This document shows positions 60,500 to 64,000 of a stretch of DNA of 64,000 bases, in pieces. A model generated the notes under the pieces. The model did no database searches. It was given only the letters and a program-made list of their open reading frames with translations, and was not told the origin of the DNA. The stretch covers positions 186,001-250,000 of the forward strand of contig NZ_NIJK01000027.1 of the NCBI RefSeq assembly GCF_002836975.1, in the 5' to 3' direction. The translations under genes were made by a program, and so were the position numbers. Each line of letters starts with the position of its first letter. Positions within the stretch are counted from its first letter, which is position 1. Source of the stretch: Shewanella indica (lineage in GTDB: Bacteria > Pseudomonadota > Gammaproteobacteria > Enterobacterales > Shewanellaceae).

Positions 60500-61408
60500 A
60501 TGGAACACTTAGATCACTTCAAGGGACTGCGCTGCCTGGAAGCGGCGGCGCGGCACAAGAGCTACACCCAAGCCGCAGAAGAGTTACATATCACCCAAGC
60601 GGCGGTCAGCCAACAGCTACGCTTGCTGGAGGCTCACCTGGGGATCAAACTCTTTATTCGCCGCGGTCGCAGCATGCAGCCCACCAGCCGTGCTCAGCAG
60701 CTGGCCGATACCCTGACGGCGGCATTCGGCTCCATCGGCTCCTGCTGGCAAGAGATACAATGTCAGGGGGTTCCAGGAGAGCTCAACATCACGACAACTC
60801 AGTCCTTTGCCTCCTTGATCCTGCTGCCGAATCTTGGGCAGTTCAATCGGCTGCATCCGGAAATCAAGGTCAGGGTCTGGGCCTCGAGTCAGCTGGAAGA
60901 TCTCCAACACGCAGAGATGGATATCGGCATACGTTTTGGTGACATTGACGCGGGTGAGCTTTACTGTCGTCACCTGTTCGACGATGACACAGTCCCCCTG
61001 TGTTCCAGCCAACTGGCACAGGAGCAAGCACTCACACATGCCTCGCAACTGAGCCAATGCTGGCTTATCGATGCCGACGACAAGCCGGGACAGGATTGGC
61101 TGGCCTGGTTTGCGGCGGCAGGTATCACGCCGGATACCCAGGCGCTCAATTGGGTGCGGGTCGCCAATCTGGATATGGCACTGAGCACGGCGCTGTCAGG
61201 CCACGGGGTGTTTTTAGGCTCCCGCCTGATGGCCCAGCAATATATCCGCGCCGGTACGCTCACGGCGCCTCTGCCGCAGGTGCTGCCGGGTGGGATCCGC
61301 TATCACCTCTTGTATCACGCCGCCTCACCCAAACTGGCCAGGATAAGGCGGTTTGAAGACTGGTTGCTGGCCTTGATTGCTTCGCTCAAGACTCAGGCAT
61401 CGGCCTGA
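60500..61408 (+). CDS. LysR-family regulator, GcvA-like
   Basis: This 302-residue regulator has the N-terminal LysR helix-turn-helix (HFKGLRCLEAAARHKSYTQA, then ITQAAVSQQLRLLEAHLGI) and an effector domain with ITTTQSFASLILLPNLGQF, typical of the GcvA subgroup. GcvA itself controls glycine cleavage, but many paralogues control other operons. Its 3' end overlaps the convergent symporter gene by 16 bp, and that gene has a glycine riboswitch, so a link to glycine or alanine metabolism is plausible. The small ORF across the divergent gap is another candidate target. Confidence 0.85.
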   Translation: MEHLDHFKGLRCLEAAARHKSYTQAAEELHITQAAVSQQLRLLEAHLGIKLFIRRGRSMQPTSRAQQLADTLTAAFGSIGSCWQEIQCQGVPGELNITTTQSFASLILLPNLGQFNRLHPEIKVRVWASSQLEDLQHAEMDIGIRFGDIDAGELYCRHLFDDDTVPLCSSQLAQEQALTHASQLSQCWLIDADDKPGQDWLAWFAAAGITPDTQALNWVRVANLDMALSTALSGHGVFLGSRLMAQQYIRAGTLTAPLPQVLPGGIRYHLLYHAASPKLARIRRFEDWLLALIASLKTQASA

Positions 61409-62760
61409 GGCAGGGCCTCATCACCGCAGCCGCGCAGACGCTGAAAATAACTGCGGGTTTCTGCCAGCACCAGGTGGCGCAGACCTATAATGGCAATCAG
61501 ATTGGGTATCGCCATCAAGCCATTGACTATGTCGGCGAGCAGCCAGATGAGATCCAGCGTGATAAAGGCGCCCGAGGCAATAAGCCCGAGAAAAACCCAG
61601 CGATAGAGCGGGATCCAGCGGCCCTTGGTGAGATAGCTCCAGCAGCGATCGCCATAATAGTTCCAGCCAAGAATAGTGGTAAAGGCGAAACACACAAGCG
61701 CCACAGTCACCAAATACTGGCCAATCAGCGGCGTGGTGGCACTGGAAAAAGCAGCACTGGTCATGCCTACCCCGGCGATATCGCCATTCCAGACACCGGT
61801 AAGAATAAGCACCAAGCCGGTCATGGTGCAGATGATGATGGTATCGAAGAAGGTGCCCGTCATGCTCACCAGTCCCTGCTCAACCGGCTCCTTGGTTTTG
61901 GCGGCCGCCGCCGCTATCGGGGCACTGCCCAAACCCGACTCGTTGGAGAACACTCCGCGAGCAATCCCGGTTTGAATCGCCAGGGCGATACCGGCCCCCA
62001 AAAAGCCACCGGTGGCCGCCACCGGATTGAAAGCGGAATGCAACACCAGTGCTATCGCATCCGGAATCGCCTCGCTGGCGCTCAGCAGCACCCAAAGACA
62101 GGCAACCACATAGCCTATGGCCATAGTGGGCACCAACTTTTGCGCCACAGCCGCAATCCGTTTAACCCCCCCTAAGGTCACGGCAGCCACCAGCGAGGTC
62201 AGCACCACGGCAGTGCTCCAGGCTGGCACATCAAAGGCGATGGTCAGGGCTTCGGAAATCGCATTGACCTGGGCAAAAGTCCCGATACCGAAAAAAGCGA
62301 CACCGACACCGAAAACCGCAAACAGCTTGGCCAGCCAGCCTAGCCCCAGGCCTTTTTCTATGTAGTACATGGGGCCACCGGCGATGTTACCGTGGCGATC
62401 TGTGGTGCGAAACTTAAGCGCCAATAGACACTCGGCATACTTGGTGGCCATGCCAAACAAGGCGGCAATCCACATCCAGAACAGGGCGCCGGGGCCACCG
62501 AGTTTGATGGCAGTAGCCACCCCGACAATATTGCCCGTGCCTATGGTGGCCGACAGTGCGGTACAGAGGGCGGCAAAAGAGGAGAGTTCCCCTTTGCCAT
62601 TGGCGGGTTTGAACAGCAACTGCAGCGCCAGCGGCAGACGCAACAGTTGAATGAATCCCAGCCTGAAGCTCAGATAAATACCGGTTCCCACCAACAAGAC
62701 TAAGGTGGCAGGTCCCCAGACAATAGCGTTTATCTGGGTAAGAAGTGCATGAAAATCCAT
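61393..62760 (-). CDS. Sodium:alanine/glycine symporter (AGCS family)
   Basis: This 455-residue inner-membrane protein has about ten to eleven helices and the AGCS signatures IKLGGPGALFWMWIAALFGM and GGFLGAGIALAIQTGIARGV. Members import alanine or glycine with sodium. The start ATG 62760 follows TGAGGAATCT. The leader carries a tandem glycine riboswitch, as upstream of VC1422 in Vibrio cholerae. Its 3' end overlaps the LysR gene on the other strand by 16 bp. No terminator is visible within the overlap. Confidence 0.92.
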   Translation of the reverse strand: MDFHALLTQINAIVWGPATLVLLVGTGIYLSFRLGFIQLLRLPLALQLLFKPANGKGELSSFAALCTALSATIGTGNIVGVATAIKLGGPGALFWMWIAALFGMATKYAECLLALKFRTTDRHGNIAGGPMYYIEKGLGLGWLAKLFAVFGVGVAFFGIGTFAQVNAISEALTIAFDVPAWSTAVVLTSLVAAVTLGGVKRIAAVAQKLVPTMAIGYVVACLWVLLSASEAIPDAIALVLHSAFNPVAATGGFLGAGIALAIQTGIARGVFSNESGLGSAPIAAAAAKTKEPVEQGLVSMTGTFFDTIIICTMTGLVLILTGVWNGDIAGVGMTSAAFSSATTPLIGQYLVTVALVCFAFTTILGWNYYGDRCWSYLTKGRWIPLYRWVFLGLIASGAFITLDLIWLLADIVNGLMAIPNLIAIIGLRHLVLAETRSYFQRLRGCGDEALPQADA

Positions 62761-62878
62761 AGATTCCTCAGTTATTAAACATCAAAATTAATAAACGGAG
62801 GAGGAAAAGAAATGGCTGCGAAACCGCGGCAGCAGAGGCCAAAAGCGAAAGATCACCAGAGGCAAGGCGGTGCAATCA

Positions 62879-63087
62879 TCCTCTCCTCTGTCCTTTTGCC
62901 TGAGCGTTTCGCGCCGGCCTAAGCCGGCACTTTCGCCTTCGGCGCCGGGGCATGCCCGGTCTCTCCAGAGGCTCGTCCAGTAACAGTCCACGCCGTCAAT
63001 GCTGACCGGCACCTGAAAGAGTACCTCCAACCGGGTTAACCGGTGGAAATTGCCTCGTCGGTGTGGGGGCGATTCCCCACTCTCCTG
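62879..63087 (-). promoter_or_regulatory. Tandem glycine riboswitch upstream of the symporter
   Basis: On the minus strand two successive aptamers are visible. The first holds AGGAGAG, ACCGACGAGGCAA, CTTTCAGGTGC and GGACTG. The second holds CTGGAGAGACCGGGC, GCGCCGAAGG, AAACGCTCAGGCAAAAGGAC and AGAGG. These are the conserved blocks of gcvT-type glycine riboswitches. The expression platform lies between 62879 and the start codon at 62760. Ends are approximate. Confidence 0.92.
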
Positions 63088-63333
63088 CTACCTTCATCCG
63101 AACGGATTGCCACGTTATTTGTGGCAGGTGGCACAGTTTGCGCCTAAATGGCCCCCGGCTCAAGGGGCAAAGCCGACTCGCGCCCTGTTTGCTGCAAAAA
63201 ATTTGACCTTGGCCTACACCCCGAGCGACCGAACCCGGTTCGGTTTACGCGGTAACAACAGCTGAAAGTCGAGTTCACCGATTGAAAAAACTTGTTATGC
63301 TGTAGCAGATTACTGCGGGTCACAGGAGTTCAA

Positions 63334-63999
63334 ATGCAGAGCCAGGTGTTGCTGGAAGGGGTAAGCAAAGGATTTTTGGACGGCGATCGCCCCCACAGGG
63401 TGCTGGAAAATCTCAGCCTGGAGATCAAACCCGGCGAAACGGTGGCATTGACCGGCCCCAGTGGCAGCGGCAAGAGCACACTGCTGAATCTGATAGCCGG
63501 TTTTGAGCACCCGGATCAGGGCCGCATTCTGCTGGCAGGTCAAGACAGCAGTCGCTGGCAGGACAAACAGTGGAGCGCCTTTCGCCGCCGCCATCTGGGG
63601 GTGGTGTTCCAGCAATTCAACCTACTGACGCCGCTCAATGTTCGCGACAATATTCTTTTTCCCCTGTCGCTGCTCGGTGAAGGCTGGCAAGCCTGGTGCG
63701 ATCACCTGGTACAGGCACTGGGGCTGACGCCACTGTTGAACCGGGAAGTCGAAAGCCTCAGTGGTGGTCAACAGCAAAGAGTCGCCATTGCCCGCGCCCT
63801 GGCCCATAAGCCTGAATTACTACTGGCCGATGAACCGACAGGCAACCTGGATGCCGCCGCCGGTGATGAGGTGATGCAGCTTTTGTGCTCTCTCGCCGCC
63901 GATGCCGGCAGTGCCATTCTGATGGTCACCCACAGCGAAACGGCCGCCGCCTATATGCAGCGCCGCTGGCACCTGCAGCAAGGGCGCATTCATGAGTGA
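63334..63999 (+). CDS. ABC transporter ATP-binding protein, MacB/LolD-type
   Basis: The start chosen is ATG 63334 behind AGGAG (221 residues); a frame from 63292 is not supported. The nucleotide-binding domain is complete: Walker A GPSGSGKST, Q-loop VVFQQFNLLTPLNVRDN, signature SLSGGQQQRVAIARALA, Walker B LLLADEPTG and the switch His in MVTHS. The LTPLNVRDN and LLADEPTGNLD forms are typical of the LolD/MacB/FtsE group, which drive export of lipoproteins, peptides or drugs. A permease gene starts within its last codons. Confidence 0.9.
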   Translation: MQSQVLLEGVSKGFLDGDRPHRVLENLSLEIKPGETVALTGPSGSGKSTLLNLIAGFEHPDQGRILLAGQDSSRWQDKQWSAFRRRHLGVVFQQFNLLTPLNVRDNILFPLSLLGEGWQAWCDHLVQALGLTPLLNREVESLSGGQQQRVAIARALAHKPELLLADEPTGNLDAAAGDEVMQLLCSLAADAGSAILMVTHSETAAAYMQRRWHLQQGRIHE

Positions 64000-64000
64000 C
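63992..64000 (+). CDS. Start of the next gene (probable ABC permease), cut by the window end
   Basis: ATG at 63992 overlaps the ATP-binding protein's stop codon by 8 nt and reads MSD before the sequence ends. This coupling is typical of an ABC permease gene; the protein itself is not visible. Confidence 0.45.

Overview
The window reads as chromosomal DNA of a marine gammaproteobacterium, most probably a Shewanella. The reasons are small conserved families typical of that group (DUF4447, DUF3069), exported M13, S46 and S8 peptidases, an ExeM-type nuclease with a GlyGly-CTERM tail, a MetJ/MetR methionine circuit, and three gammaproteobacterial riboswitch arrangements. No tRNA, rRNA, CRISPR array, prophage or complete insertion sequence was seen. 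The genus call is inferred from protein families, not from a database match.

Layout. 0-12.4 kb: a DUF4097 envelope protein, rsuA, an M13 lipoprotein peptidase, several small conserved proteins, a glutathione transferase, a large TonB receptor, then an odd chimeric ORF (PH domain joined to a C-terminal Nramp piece) coupled to a serine hydrolase. 12.4-19.8 kb: NAD malic enzyme, a TPR-GGDEF diguanylate cyclase, a solute-binding protein, queG and dodecin. 19.8-27.2 kb: a methionine/B12 block with metE and metR divergent around tandem MetJ boxes, then a BtuB-like receptor behind a cobalamin riboswitch whose promoter also carries MetJ boxes. 27.2-40.5 kb: a ribonucleoside salvage pair (rihA-rbsK), azurin, an S46 dipeptidyl-peptidase, an aromatic amino acid permease, a Mn-riboswitch-controlled UPF0016 transporter, catalase, and a thioesterase-cupin-YgjV operon.

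40.5-50.3 kb is the matrix region: an ExeM-type extracellular nuclease, a subtilase with P and PKD domains, a CsgB nucleator, a very long CsgA-like curlin with about 19-20 repeats, 1.2 kb of non-coding repeat elements, and a CsgD-like LuxR regulator. The curli secretion genes csgEFG are not in the window. 50.4-64 kb: YjdF, serA, ygfZ, an HD-GYP response regulator behind a 1767-residue hybrid histidine kinase, a GcvA-like LysR regulator converging on an alanine/glycine symporter with a tandem glycine riboswitch, and the start of an ABC exporter operon.

The genes join up in a few places. MetJ, B12 and MetR control meet on the metE/btuB pair. A c-di-GMP-making GGDEF protein, a c-di-GMP-hydrolysing HD-GYP protein and curli genes lie in the same window. 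The strongest anomalies are the chimeric ORF at 9.8 kb, the giant curlin, the repeat mosaic after it, and the double control of btuB.
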